A DNA stretch of 64,000 nucleotides, from contig NZ_CP047045.1 of the NCBI RefSeq assembly GCF_009792355.1, positions 1,638,501 to 1,702,500 on the forward strand. The letters are read 5' to 3'. The notes beneath the pieces were generated by a model. It ran no database searches. It saw only the letters and a program-made list of their open reading frames with translations, and was not told the origin of the DNA. This DNA is from Terricaulis silvestris (GTDB taxonomy: Bacteria; Pseudomonadota; Alphaproteobacteria; Caulobacterales; Aquidulcibacteraceae). Shown one piece after another: positions 52,741-62,060 of this stretch. The first letter of the stretch is position 1. Every line of letters begins with the position of its first letter. The position numbers and the translations under genes are program-made.

Positions 52741-52764
52741 GCGGCCGCGCTTGCACGCGGCCGC
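52741..52764 (-). terminator. Hairpin after SSB gene
   Basis: Perfect 9-bp stem gcggccgcg / cgcggccgc with 6-nt loop, 7 bp past the SSB stop; on the minus strand it is followed by a T/C-rich stretch (TTCACCTTCTTC). Probably a terminator or attenuator before ardC. Confidence 0.55.
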
Positions 52765-52771
52765 GAGAGCC

Positions 52772-53134
52772 TCAAACGGACGCGTTAGCCGTCTCGGCGG
52801 GTGCGCTTTTGGCCCGGCCATTGGCCTTGGGCTTGGCGCCGCGTTGGAAACTCGTGATTTCGAGCGCGGTTTCGTAGGTCTTCTTGTCGGCGGATTTGTC
52901 ACGCACGCGCGGGACGAGACGACCTTCGAAGGTGACGAGCTGACCCTTTTCGAGTTCGACCAGCATCTGCTTGTTGAGTTCGGCGTCGAAGGAGACGCAG
53001 CGCATCCATTCGGTCGCGGTGTATTGGCCATCGCGCCCTTCGACGAGGCGGTCGGCTGCGACGGAGATCGAGAGCGTGTTGCTGCGATATTCGTTGATCG
53101 AGCCGATGCGGCCTTGGACGGTGAAGCGGAACAT
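52772..53134 (-). CDS. Single-stranded DNA-binding protein of the mobile element
   Basis: 120 residues from MFRFTVQGRIGSINEYRSNT. OB-fold pattern: ISVAADRLVEGRDGQYTATE, WMRCVSFDAELNKQMLVELEKGQLV, TFEGRLVPRVRDK. A basic Ala/Lys tail replaces the acidic DDDIPF tip of housekeeping SSBs, so it may not recruit the same partners. Typical of SSB genes in conjugative elements, where it coats incoming ssDNA. The frame extends upstream without support. Confidence 0.85.
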   Translation of the reverse strand: MFRFTVQGRIGSINEYRSNTLSISVAADRLVEGRDGQYTATEWMRCVSFDAELNKQMLVELEKGQLVTFEGRLVPRVRDKSADKKTYETALEITSFQRGAKPKANGRAKSAPAETANASV

Positions 53135-53205
53135 GGGTGTTCTCCCGTTTGCGCCGGAGAGCTCCGGCTGGCTCGCGGGTCCATTCCCGCGATGGGTTGC
53201 GGGAG

Positions 53206-53283
53206 GCATGGGCGTAAGAGGGCGCGCGCAAGGGGTCGCTACGCGACCGAAGGCTTGCCCCTTGCGCGCGCCCGCGCCCATGC
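53206..53283. repeat. Long GC palindrome upstream of SSB
   Basis: Two nested perfect arm pairs: 53206-53214 with 53275-53283 (9 bp) and 53220-53235 with 53258-53273 (16 bp). In the loop, cggtcgc..gcgaccg-like bases can form a further small hairpin. It lies 72 bp before the SSB start on the minus strand. Could be an ssDNA promoter (Frpo-like), origin or operator. Confidence 0.65.
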
Positions 53284-53372
53284 GAAGGAGCAGACCAATT
53301 AAGCGGGATGGATCAGTGAGCTGCTGAAGCGAGATGCGGACGGGAGAGCACTCGCTTGTGCTGGCGGACAGC

Positions 53373-53831
53373 TTAGCTCTGGCGACACAACAAATGCAGA
53401 TTGACACGCCGAGCTTCGGTCAACGCGGTGGGATCATTGGCCAAGGCAAATTCAATCGTAACATCGCTGGGAGCAAGCTCGGTTCGCGAGAGAGACAACA
53501 TGCGTGTTTCCATCGGAACGCCTCGAAGCACGTCGCCGCTGAAAGAGAGCGTCGTTGTGGAAGCATCAGCACCGACCAACGTCGCGCTGAGATTCGACGT
53601 GACGAAGCCTTCGTTGTGGATGTGTACGAGAATGTCCAGACGAGGCTCGCACGCGTTCGGCCGCGTAGCGTCGCTCCATGCGGCCGCTACCCGCGCTTCG
53701 GGGTTAATCGTGACCACAATCGTGCCTGGTGGAGGCGTGTGCCCTGCCAAGGGATCGTGATTATGCTGCTGACCACGCGCGGAGCCAGCCATGCTTGCGA
53801 GTGCTAGAGCTGCGACGACGAGGGGTTTCAT
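53373..53831 (-). CDS. Small secreted hypothetical protein
   Basis: 152 residues, MKPLVVAALALASMAGSARG signal peptide, cleaved near RGQQH. A His-containing start of the mature protein (QQHNHDPLAGH) then an Ig-like beta-rich domain (ILVHIHNEGFVTSNLSATLVG). Overlaps the stop of the CehA/McbA gene by 4 bp and is likely its operon partner, perhaps a periplasmic accessory protein. Family not recognised. Confidence 0.72.
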   Translation of the reverse strand: MKPLVVAALALASMAGSARGQQHNHDPLAGHTPPPGTIVVTINPEARVAAAWSDATRPNACEPRLDILVHIHNEGFVTSNLSATLVGADASTTTLSFSGDVLRGVPMETRMLSLSRTELAPSDVTIEFALANDPTALTEARRVNLHLLCRQS

Positions 53832-56194
53832 GTCCCGGCCTCGGATTCCGAGATGATGGCGTCATAGGCGCGACGCGCGTGATCGTACGCCGCACGCGCG
53901 GCGCCTTGCTCGGATTCGCGAATGAATGGGCGTTTCTCGTCCCAAATCTTATCGACGCATTGGCGGCACCATTCCGCGCTACGGCGCGATGCGCGGATGG
54001 GTTGCTCGGCAACGGTGACGAAGATCGGATGCGTGTGCCCTGAGGGCAGAATGCGCAAGGCGACCCAAGACGAGCGCTCAAGTGCTACGGAAAAACGCAG
54101 GTCATGCGGTTCGCCGTCGGCTTCCAGGGGCGCTTGCGCCGCCACTTGGCCGTTGACCACCAGCTCGACCATGACCGTACGCGTGTCGCCGATGCGCGCT
54201 TTCTCAAGATGCCAAATGCTCCAGGTGCCGCGCGCATCGCGGATTGAACGCGTTTCGTCGGTTTGCTCCGATTCCAGCCGTGCGCAGATCGTCGCTTCAA
54301 CTTGGACGGCGCCTGACGTTGAGAGCGCAACGTTCGCCGTTCCTTGCGGGTGTCCGTTGACACTGAACGCGAGGAAGTGGCTGCGTCCGTCGCCGGAATA
54401 GACTTTCCCGAGCTTCAGATTGGAGATCCACGCATTGTAACCCGCGTCGTCCACTGGTCGTTCGGGCATTTGAACGTAAGTGCGCCCGTGACCTGGTCGC
54501 TCGCCGGTGATGCAAGGAAAGTCTGTCTCGCCGAGGAAGCCGAGGCGATAGCCGCAGTTCAAGAGATGATACCAAATGTTGAGTTCCCACGCTGGCGGAA
54601 ACTGGCAACCGGAGATGAAGTCGAGCGCGTCATGGGTGACGTCGATAATCGCTTCGTTGGCGCCGATCGAGTCGAACTGCGGGATCTCATAATTTGGAAG
54701 TTCGTTCGACTGCGTGCGAAGCCCCAACGCAGAATGCGTAAATCCGACGATTGCGTTTTGCGCTTTGCCCCATTGCAGTATTGGCAGACACCAAGATGGC
54801 CAATCCTCGATGGCGGAGGCGCCGGGATAATTTTGGTCGGCGAGCCGAAGTAGCGAGACGTGTCCGGAGTGGCTGGACGGGAAACCAGAGACCTCAACGC
54901 CGTAGCGTAACCAGCTTTCGTCATCTTGCGCCGTCGGGCGAGGGCGCCATTCAGAATTGTTGGCTTCTTGGAATTCCGGGTGCTCCAGTGTCGCTGGCGG
55001 GCTCACTGCACGTCCACTGAAAAACTGCCGCTGGTAATAATACCCAGGTCCCCAGGTCAAAACGTCGGCCATGGAAAGCGCTTCGCCGCGAACGTGGCGG
55101 ATCATCGTTTCTGGTGTGACGCCTTCGGTTGGATTGTCGTAATGGGCGCATCCAGAAGCGTGAATGTGTGGGTCGCCGGAATACCAGCCCCATTCACTAG
55201 GATCGATCCAGCGCTGTAGCTGGATGTCGACGGCGCGGCGTCCTCTCGCGACGTGGAACGACTGAGTTGATTTCAAATATTCAGGTCCACGCCAGCTCTC
55301 GATTGTATACGGCCCGTCCGGCAGACGGACAGTTTCGCCGGTAGCTCGATAAATTTGGGGCTGAAAGAAAAGGTCAGGCGCGACGCGCATACCCTGAAGC
55401 GGAAAGATGCGACTTTGGGAATCACGAGTGATCACGGACGCCATGCAGCTTTCGCCGTGTTGGTCTCGTATACGCAGCACAACGTCATTCGATGGCGTCG
55501 CTTCGAAGATGATCGGAATAGGATCGGAAAAGCGCGCCAAATATGCGCGCGGCGAGGAGAGACCGGGATCGGCGCCCGAGATCAACACAATCTCCGAGCG
55601 GCGACGCCCACGATCTCTACTGTAGACTTGAACGACTTTGTATTCGACCGCCGCGCCCGAGAGCGGATTGCCGTCGGCAAATTCGTAAACGATCCACGGG
55701 CGCTGGAGCGAAGCCTCCGCGCGCACCGTGTAGCCCCCAGGCGGTAGAGCCCGCGCTGCGCCGCTTCCGCTGCGACGGCCTATGCTGGCCGCAGACGGCG
55801 TGATGGCGAGCGGCAACACTTGGGCGGAAGGATTTTCGACTCGAATGAGGAAGACACGCCAGCCTTGCTCAATCAGTGTCGGTGTAGCACCGCCTTGCTC
55901 AGCACGCCCGACAGAGCTGCCATTCAAGCTGCCATTCAAGAGTACATGGGGCGCAAGGAGCGCCTCGGCCTCCGCAACAGAAGCGGACGTGCCAGCGCCG
56001 GCAAGCGTGGCAATACGGGAGCGCACTCGGTCGGAAATCGGGGCGCCAAGCCGCTCCAGCGCGGCGATTACGCGGTCAACGCCTTCGAAATAAGGTTGCG
56101 GCGGGATCGACGGTTCAGTCGCGAACGCCGCCGGCCCCGTGGCAGTAGCACCGATCGCCGCCAGTAACGCTCGCCGGTCAATTAGAGCACCCAT
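53828..56194 (-). CDS. CehA/McbA family metallohydrolase, exported
   Basis: 788 residues from the ATG giving MGALIDRRALLAAIG; GGGGAG lies 6 bases upstream (the longer TTG start has none). N-terminus is a Tat-like signal (DRRALLAAIGATATGPAAF). The C-terminal half has a PHP-like metal site: WYSGDPHIHASGC, later HSGHVSLLRL and ETDFPCITGE. CehA/McbA proteins include carbaryl hydrolase; most are of unknown substrate and often in sugar or aromatic ester catabolism. The N-terminal 350 residues are beta-rich carbohydrate- or peptide-binding-like. A palindromic operator candidate is at 56211-56225. Confidence 0.85.
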   Translation of the reverse strand: MGALIDRRALLAAIGATATGPAAFATEPSIPPQPYFEGVDRVIAALERLGAPISDRVRSRIATLAGAGTSASVAEAEALLAPHVLLNGSLNGSSVGRAEQGGATPTLIEQGWRVFLIRVENPSAQVLPLAITPSAASIGRRSGSGAARALPPGGYTVRAEASLQRPWIVYEFADGNPLSGAAVEYKVVQVYSRDRGRRRSEIVLISGADPGLSSPRAYLARFSDPIPIIFEATPSNDVVLRIRDQHGESCMASVITRDSQSRIFPLQGMRVAPDLFFQPQIYRATGETVRLPDGPYTIESWRGPEYLKSTQSFHVARGRRAVDIQLQRWIDPSEWGWYSGDPHIHASGCAHYDNPTEGVTPETMIRHVRGEALSMADVLTWGPGYYYQRQFFSGRAVSPPATLEHPEFQEANNSEWRPRPTAQDDESWLRYGVEVSGFPSSHSGHVSLLRLADQNYPGASAIEDWPSWCLPILQWGKAQNAIVGFTHSALGLRTQSNELPNYEIPQFDSIGANEAIIDVTHDALDFISGCQFPPAWELNIWYHLLNCGYRLGFLGETDFPCITGERPGHGRTYVQMPERPVDDAGYNAWISNLKLGKVYSGDGRSHFLAFSVNGHPQGTANVALSTSGAVQVEATICARLESEQTDETRSIRDARGTWSIWHLEKARIGDTRTVMVELVVNGQVAAQAPLEADGEPHDLRFSVALERSSWVALRILPSGHTHPIFVTVAEQPIRASRRSAEWCRQCVDKIWDEKRPFIRESEQGAARAAYDHARRAYDAIISESEAGT

Positions 56195-56210
56195 CGCCAA
56201 CTCCCCAACT

Positions 56211-56225
56211 GATATCTGAGATGCC
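56211..56225. promoter_or_regulatory. Palindromic operator candidate (site 1)
   Basis: GATATCTGAGATGCC, a 7-1-7 palindrome of form GAYATCT-N-AGATRYC with one mismatch, just 17 bp before the CehA/McbA start. Sister site at 61280-61294 (13 of 15 identical). From 56226 to 56547 I see no gene. Confidence 0.55.
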
Positions 56226-56547
56226 TTTGGGGAGCGCTCGCGTCAAGGATCGAAGCCCGATAGGGCGAAGACGCGACTATGCGCGGCTTCGTGCGCAGCA
56301 CGAGAGCCTGGCCCAAAAGGCGGCGACGCCCAACCAATCCAACTCCTCTGACTTGCGCGCCTCCGACCGCATGCAAAGCCAAAGACCAAGGAGCGGAGAG
56401 GAACGAGGCAATGCCGGATTGATGGCGTTGCTGGGAAATAGCCTTCCGCGTGCGGTCAGGCGCCAGCGGCGCGGCGCATTAAGAATTGCAATACGACTCG
56501 CTCGGCATTGAAGAAGCGTCTCGCAACTTCGAATAGGATCGACGCAC

Positions 56548-56616
56548 ATGGCGATGAAGAAGAAGGCGAAAGCCAAGGCCGCGCCGAAGGCAAAGAAGGC
56601 CAAGAAGAAGAAATAG
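56548..56616 (+). CDS. Tiny Lys/Ala-rich peptide
   Basis: 22 residues, MAMKKKAKAKAAPKAK and a Lys-rich end; 13 Lys. AGGATC lies 9 bases upstream and a 13-bp-stem terminator follows 45 bp later. Similar composition to the C-terminal tails of histone H1-like bacterial proteins. It could be a DNA- or RNA-binding peptide, or a chance frame; the terminator supports a real short transcript. Confidence 0.45.
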   Translation: MAMKKKAKAKAAPKAKKAKKKK

Positions 56617-56661
56617 GAGCGCCAAGCTCTACGAAGCGGACTCCCCACCGTCCGCGCACAA

Positions 56662-56695
56662 ACGCCGCCGCGAGACCGAATCCTCGCGGCGGCGT
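56662..56695 (+). terminator. Terminator hairpin after the small peptide
   Basis: 13-bp stem acgccgccgcgag (56662-56674) / ctcgcggcggcgt (56683-56695), 8-nt loop, followed by cttcatgtt. Lies between the plus-strand peptide and the end of the convergent nuclease gene and may serve both. Confidence 0.65.
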
Positions 56696-56727
56696 CTTCA
56701 TGTTCCGAACCGGTAGCTACTGGGCGT

Positions 56728-57549
56728 CTAGCAGCCAATCTCTCGCGCTAATGGTCGTAGCGCGTTGGGGTCGACGGCCGGGAAGAGATTAAGTCCGCTA
56801 CGGCGTTCGATCTCCGAGATGTCGCGTTGGAAGGCGCAATATCGACCGGTTTCGCGGCGGTTCTCGAAGATGAAGCCCAAAGCGCGCCCATCGGCAGTCG
56901 CTACAATCTTCCAATAGCCGGACGGGACGCGATGCGGTTCGTCGGCGCGCGGCAGTGCGGGCATTGGCCGCTCATAGAGCGGACCGGTGATGACGAAGAC
57001 AGGAACGTGCTCGCGTCGCGCCAGATTGCGTTCGGCGTCTTCCAGGCGCCGCCAGCGGCCTCGGTTCAGGTTGAGGCTTTGGGGCGTGATGTTGGAGATA
57101 TAATTGGTCTCTGGCCAATCAGGCGCGTTGGTGAATGAGCCAAGCGGCGCTTGGTGGCCGCGATCAGCTTGAAGTGCGGAGATGTCATCGTAGTCGCGCG
57201 TCTCAAGCGTTTCATCCGGGTCGAGATCGGGATCGTCGGCCCAGCCGCGGTCTTCCTCGGGACCGATCCATTCTTCTCGAACGACGTACGCCACCCAGTC
57301 GGCAAATTTGGTCTCCCTATTGTTGGAGAGCGCATAGAGGTGACGGACAATAAGTTCGTTGCTCATACTTGCGCCAAGCGGACAGCCATAAAGGCATTGC
57401 GCTGGCGCCGCGGGCGGCGCGCTCCATACTGGCGGTGAGCTTGTGGGAAGAGACGGCGCGGGCGCAGGCGGCGTAGCACAGCCCGCGAGCGCCAGGGCGA
57501 GCGCGACCAGCATTGCATTCAGGACCGATCGCGTGGGACTCACCTGCAT
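56728..57549 (-). CDS. DNA/RNA non-specific endonuclease lipoprotein
   Basis: 273 residues from MQVSPTRSVLNAMLVALAL; lipobox LAGC. After a Pro/Ala-rich linker the NUC domain begins. DRGHQAPLGSF carries the RGH catalytic His motif, ISNITPQSLNLNRGRWRRLE the metal-binding Asn and the following Glu. These his-Me finger nucleases degrade DNA or RNA outside the cytosol. Membrane-anchored on the envelope, it may serve nutrient scavenging or as a barrier to incoming DNA. Starts upstream of 57549 exist but would destroy the lipoprotein signal. Confidence 0.85.
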   Translation of the reverse strand: MQVSPTRSVLNAMLVALALALAGCATPPAPAPSLPTSSPPVWSAPPAAPAQCLYGCPLGASMSNELIVRHLYALSNNRETKFADWVAYVVREEWIGPEEDRGWADDPDLDPDETLETRDYDDISALQADRGHQAPLGSFTNAPDWPETNYISNITPQSLNLNRGRWRRLEDAERNLARREHVPVFVITGPLYERPMPALPRADEPHRVPSGYWKIVATADGRALGFIFENRRETGRYCAFQRDISEIERRSGLNLFPAVDPNALRPLAREIGC

Positions 57550-57894
57550 CAGCGGAGCTTTCAATCTCAAAGGCGCCAAAGCAAGGGGTCGGATTTTGCA
57601 TTGGCCCCTTGCGGGCGAACGCCCGTTTGCGAAGAGCAAGAGCCAAGAGCGGGTGAAGGGCTGTGGCGTCGACGAAGGGTCGTGCAGCGGAGATGCAACG
57701 CCTTACTGAAACGCCCAAGGACGGGATCGGACCGCCAATTGGCCAAGCGGCAGTTACTCGGCTGCGATCGCTAACGGCTCATCGGTAGGAACAGACGTCC
57801 GAAGCACCTCCGGCAACACGCGCTGCCTTTGAAGATGCGTTTTGCTCGGCGTGTGGCGGCCATGGCGCCCGGCGCGGGTTATGGCGGGGCGGCG
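57550..57894. other. Gene-free gap with a hairpin
   Basis: 345 bp with no supported gene. 57581-57590 (gcaaggggtc) faces 57603-57612 (ggccccttgc), and a second small hairpin gggcgaacgccc follows. The word gcaaggggtc and its inverse also make up the palindrome at 53206-53283, so the two gaps share an element. Confidence 0.45.
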
Positions 57895-59229
57895 TTAGCT
57901 GGCGAGGCGCGTTGGTTCGACGCTAACGTGGCCCGAAGGCACGCGGAGCGTAAAGCATGAGCCAGCCCCCGGCGTGCTCGCAGCCGTCAACTCCCCTCCC
58001 ATGGCGCGTGCAATGCGGCGCGCCGCGGCAAGTCCTAAACCCAGTCCGTCCTTGCTTCGTGTGTTCGACATATCGCTCTGTCGAAACGCTTCGAAGATAA
58101 CTCCAAGCTGGTCGGCCGGTATGCCGGGCCCGGTATCTTCGACCGAGATCAAGGCGCAATCGCCAACCGCTCCGACGCGAACGACAATGCGCGCACTCGA
58201 CGTGTGTTCACGGGCATTGGCGAGCAAGCATCCTATGCATTGCGCGAGCCGGTCCTTATCGGCGAAAATTGTGGGCGCTTCATTGTCGGCGAAGATCAGC
58301 GCAACGTGGGTGTCGCGATCAATCTCGGTCTTCCGGATCAAATCGCGTATGAACATGTCGACATCGATGGGAGTGGGAGTGAGACGGAGTTTACCTGCGT
58401 CGAGATCTGCGAAGTCCAAAATGCGGTCGAGCAACCCCAACAAGCGGCGAGCGGCCTGGGTGATCTTACCAGCGTCTGACGCGATCGCCCCTTCGGAATC
58501 TTCTTCGATCATCTCGGCATAGTTGATGACCGCGTTGAGGGGCGTGCGCAGTTCATGCGTCATCGTTGTCAGGAACTGCGTCTTGGCGATGCTGGTTTCC
58601 TCGGCGGCTTGACGCTCGGTATTGGCACGCATCATTTGGCCGACCAGCGCCGATAGGCGACCGCGCAAGAAGTAAGTGCAGAGGAGGAGATTGGCGAACG
58701 CCGCCAGAAAAACGCCGGCGGCCGCCAAATTCTCGAGGCGCATCGCAAGCACCGCCAACATGGCCAGCACCGGTGGACTGCAATAGGCAAAGAAGACTCG
58801 CTCGGACTGCGAGAACGAGACGACGCCGCGGATGAGCGTTGCGCCGACCAAGGCCGCGGCGACGAAGTCGCCTGCCGGCCCGGCGGCAAGCCAAGCGGGG
58901 AGCCAACCCAAGAGGTAGAGACATGACGTCATCAGGAGGATGAGGACGCTGGCGCGTTCAGCTCTGCGCGCTTCGTCCTGGGCGAAGGGTCGAACGAAGC
59001 GCTGGAGCAGCCAAGGGCTGATGCGCATTTCGTAGAGAGCAAAGGCCACGCACCAGGCGAACGCCCAAGGCCAACCCAGCCAGTAAGCGCTGACCAAAGT
59101 CTGCACAACGCCGAGGGAAATCCGTCCGGGTCCCAGACGTGTGGCCGTCTCTGCAAAAGCGCCGAGTGAAACGCTCTGCGCCAATGCGCTGGCCTCAACG
59201 CGTTTCGCTGTTTCGTTATCGCTAATCAT
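57895..59229 (-). CDS. Membrane sensor histidine kinase (orphan)
   Basis: 444 residues. About six hydrophobic helices in residues 35-195 form the sensor, followed by a HisKA domain with FLTTMTHELRTPLNAVIN (His in H-box near 230) and a HATPase_c domain with the N-box LLANAREH, G1 DTGPGIP and G2 GLGLGLAAARR. It would phosphorylate a response regulator; none is encoded nearby, so it is an orphan here. It lies between the nuclease and hemB. Confidence 0.92.
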   Translation of the reverse strand: MISDNETAKRVEASALAQSVSLGAFAETATRLGPGRISLGVVQTLVSAYWLGWPWAFAWCVAFALYEMRISPWLLQRFVRPFAQDEARRAERASVLILLMTSCLYLLGWLPAWLAAGPAGDFVAAALVGATLIRGVVSFSQSERVFFAYCSPPVLAMLAVLAMRLENLAAAGVFLAAFANLLLCTYFLRGRLSALVGQMMRANTERQAAEETSIAKTQFLTTMTHELRTPLNAVINYAEMIEEDSEGAIASDAGKITQAARRLLGLLDRILDFADLDAGKLRLTPTPIDVDMFIRDLIRKTEIDRDTHVALIFADNEAPTIFADKDRLAQCIGCLLANAREHTSSARIVVRVGAVGDCALISVEDTGPGIPADQLGVIFEAFRQSDMSNTRSKDGLGLGLAAARRIARAMGGELTAASTPGAGSCFTLRVPSGHVSVEPTRLAS

Positions 59230-59334
59230 GCTGTTCGATTGTGACGCCTACGAAGGCAGAATCGGAGCTTGGCGGCTTGGCGCCGCGCGATCCAATAATC
59301 CTGAGCTATGCGCCCATACGCCAACGAATATGGA

Positions 59335-60349
<1,015 letters not shown>

Positions 60350-60353
<4 letters not shown>

Positions 60354-60568
60354 GATTGCTCCGTGTTGGCTTGGTCTTGGCCCTTTGGATCGCCTTCAGC
60401 AGTTTTCTCGCCGGCCGCCAGCGCGCGATCATAGGCGCGAACCGCATCCATCAAATGATCCAGGATTTTAAACGTCGCGTTGGCGCGCGCGGCGGCAAGC
60501 AATGCTTCCACGGCAAGGTCGCGGGCATGCAGCAGGGCTGCAAAATCTGGCGGCGGGCGGTTCCTCAT
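60350..60568 (-). CDS. Small hypothetical protein between traF and hemB
   Basis: 72 residues, MRNRPPPDFAALLHARDLAV, mostly helical with an acidic/Gln tail. Its ATG overlaps the TraF-like stop (ATGA), and its stop overlaps the hemB GTG start. Compact coupling indicates one operon of three genes. Not recognised. Confidence 0.65.
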
Positions 60569-61065
60569 AGGGGCCGCCACACGCCTTCAATTTGAGATCG
60601 TGGGACCGGACCCCAATAGCGGCTGTCAAAGCTGTCGTCGCTTTCGCCCATAAGAAAGACTTCGTCTGCGGCGAGCGGACGGCACTCTGTCCATTGCGGC
60701 AGTGCAGCGCCCGCAGTGTCAACAGAAGCGCGCGTGGCGACGACAATGCCATTCAGGACTATGCGCGAGCCAACCACGCAGACGTGGTCGCTTGACGTTG
60801 CAACTACGCGCTTGATGAAGCGATCTCCGCTGTCGGTGAAGTTGCGTCCCAGCGCATAAGCTTCAGCGACATCGCGCGCACGTACGGTGACGATCGCGCC
60901 AATGGTGATTGGCGCATCTGACCGAACATAGAAGCCCACCGGCATCGAGGGGGAAGGGTTGTAGAGAATGATGTCGTCGGCATTCGCCGCCACCATTGCG
61001 GCGGCCCCGAAGGCGCAGACAACGAGGATGACGATGAGGCGGCGACGGCGCGGGTCAGGACGCAC
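60565..61065 (-). CDS. S26 signal peptidase, TraF-like
   Basis: 166 residues. One membrane helix (about 9-27), then YNPSPSMPVGFY with nucleophile Ser40 and GDRFIKRVVA with general base Lys85, followed by GESDDSFDSRYWGPV. This is the TraF/TrbI-associated S26 family that processes (and in RP4 cyclises) conjugative pilin. No pilin or T4SS is in the window, so it may be a remnant of a conjugative module or act on another substrate. Confidence 0.85.
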   Translation of the reverse strand: MRPDPRRRRLIVILVVCAFGAAAMVAANADDIILYNPSPSMPVGFYVRSDAPITIGAIVTVRARDVAEAYALGRNFTDSGDRFIKRVVATSSDHVCVVGSRIVLNGIVVATRASVDTAGAALPQWTECRPLAADEVFLMGESDDSFDSRYWGPVPRSQIEGVWRPL

Positions 61066-61279
61066 GAATGACCTCGCAACCTGGTGCCGAAGGGCCGCCG
61101 CGCCGCCACTTGGAGGAGTGAGACGGCGCGGCGGAGTTTCGGGAGGAGGACGCTCTTAGGGCTCGCAGGCTCGCGTTCCCTCCCGTGTACGAGGGGCGCG
61201 AGGCCCGAGCGCAATGCCGTGGAGCCCGCCCCCGCTTGCCCCTGTAAGCTGGAAAGCTCCACGCCACCGCTGCTTGACT

Positions 61280-61294
61280 GATATCTAAGATGTC
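61280..61294. promoter_or_regulatory. Palindromic operator candidate (site 2)
   Basis: GATATCTAAGATGTC, same palindrome as 56211-56225, nested in an outer inverted repeat cttgact (61273-61279) / agtcaag (61300-61306). It lies 36 bp before the SDR start and also between it and the divergent TraF-like gene. Confidence 0.6.
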
Positions 61295-61329
61295 ATAGGA
61301 GTCAAGCGAGCAGCGAGCGATTAGGTGCC

Positions 61330-62025
61330 ATGGAACTGAAGGGCAAGACAGTGCTCGTGACCGGCGCGAGCCGCGGTTTGGGCCGCGCCTGCGCGATCGC
61401 GTTCGCCAAGTCGGGTGCGCAAATTGTCGGGACCGGCCGCGACGCGAGTGCGCTGGCTGAGACAGCAGCAGCGCTTGAGGCATTGGGCGCCCAGTTTCAG
61501 CTGGCTGAGATCGATGTAACCGACGAAGCGGAGGTCATAGGTTTAGTTCAATCGCTCGACCGCATTGATGTGCTCGTGAACAATGCAGGGATCGCGCGTG
61601 TGGCGCCGCTATTGGATTGCTCGACAGACGAGGTGCGCGAGATCTTCAACATCAATGTGCTGGGCGCGTTCATTGTCATGCGCGAAGCGGCTCGGAAAAT
61701 GGCGGATCAGGGCGCGGGCGACATTATCAACATCGCCTCCGATGGCGCGCTTCGTGGTTTACCGCGCATGTCGGCCTATGCGGCGTCGAAGCACGCTTTA
61801 TTGGGTCTTTCTCGCTCAGCGCGCCTTGAACTGCGGCCGCTTGGCATTCGCGTCCTCTGCGTTTGCCCCGGTGCTATCAATACTACCATTTTGGGAGAAG
61901 GGGTCGAAGGCGCAATCAATTCGGAAAGCCTCGCGCAGCTCATCGTGCGTTTGACCGAGGCGCATCGAGATTTGGTGTGCAGTGAGCTTCTCGTTCAATC
62001 CGCTGATCTCGGGATGGCGATGTGA
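61330..62025 (+). CDS. Short-chain dehydrogenase/reductase
   Basis: 231 residues. MELKGKTVLVTGASRGLGRAC is the NAD(P) motif (TGxxxGxG), DVLVNNAGIARV the NNAG motif, and YAASKHALLGLSRSARLEL the catalytic YxxxK; Ser in IINIASDGA stands in the active-site triad. A classical SDR of the FabG-like kind; substrate unknown. Its upstream palindrome is shared with the CehA/McbA operon. Confidence 0.9.
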   Translation: MELKGKTVLVTGASRGLGRACAIAFAKSGAQIVGTGRDASALAETAAALEALGAQFQLAEIDVTDEAEVIGLVQSLDRIDVLVNNAGIARVAPLLDCSTDEVREIFNINVLGAFIVMREAARKMADQGAGDIINIASDGALRGLPRMSAYAASKHALLGLSRSARLELRPLGIRVLCVCPGAINTTILGEGVEGAINSESLAQLIVRLTEAHRDLVCSELLVQSADLGMAM

Positions 62026-62060
62026 CCGATGCTTCTGGCAGAATTGGGCGAGGGCGTTTC

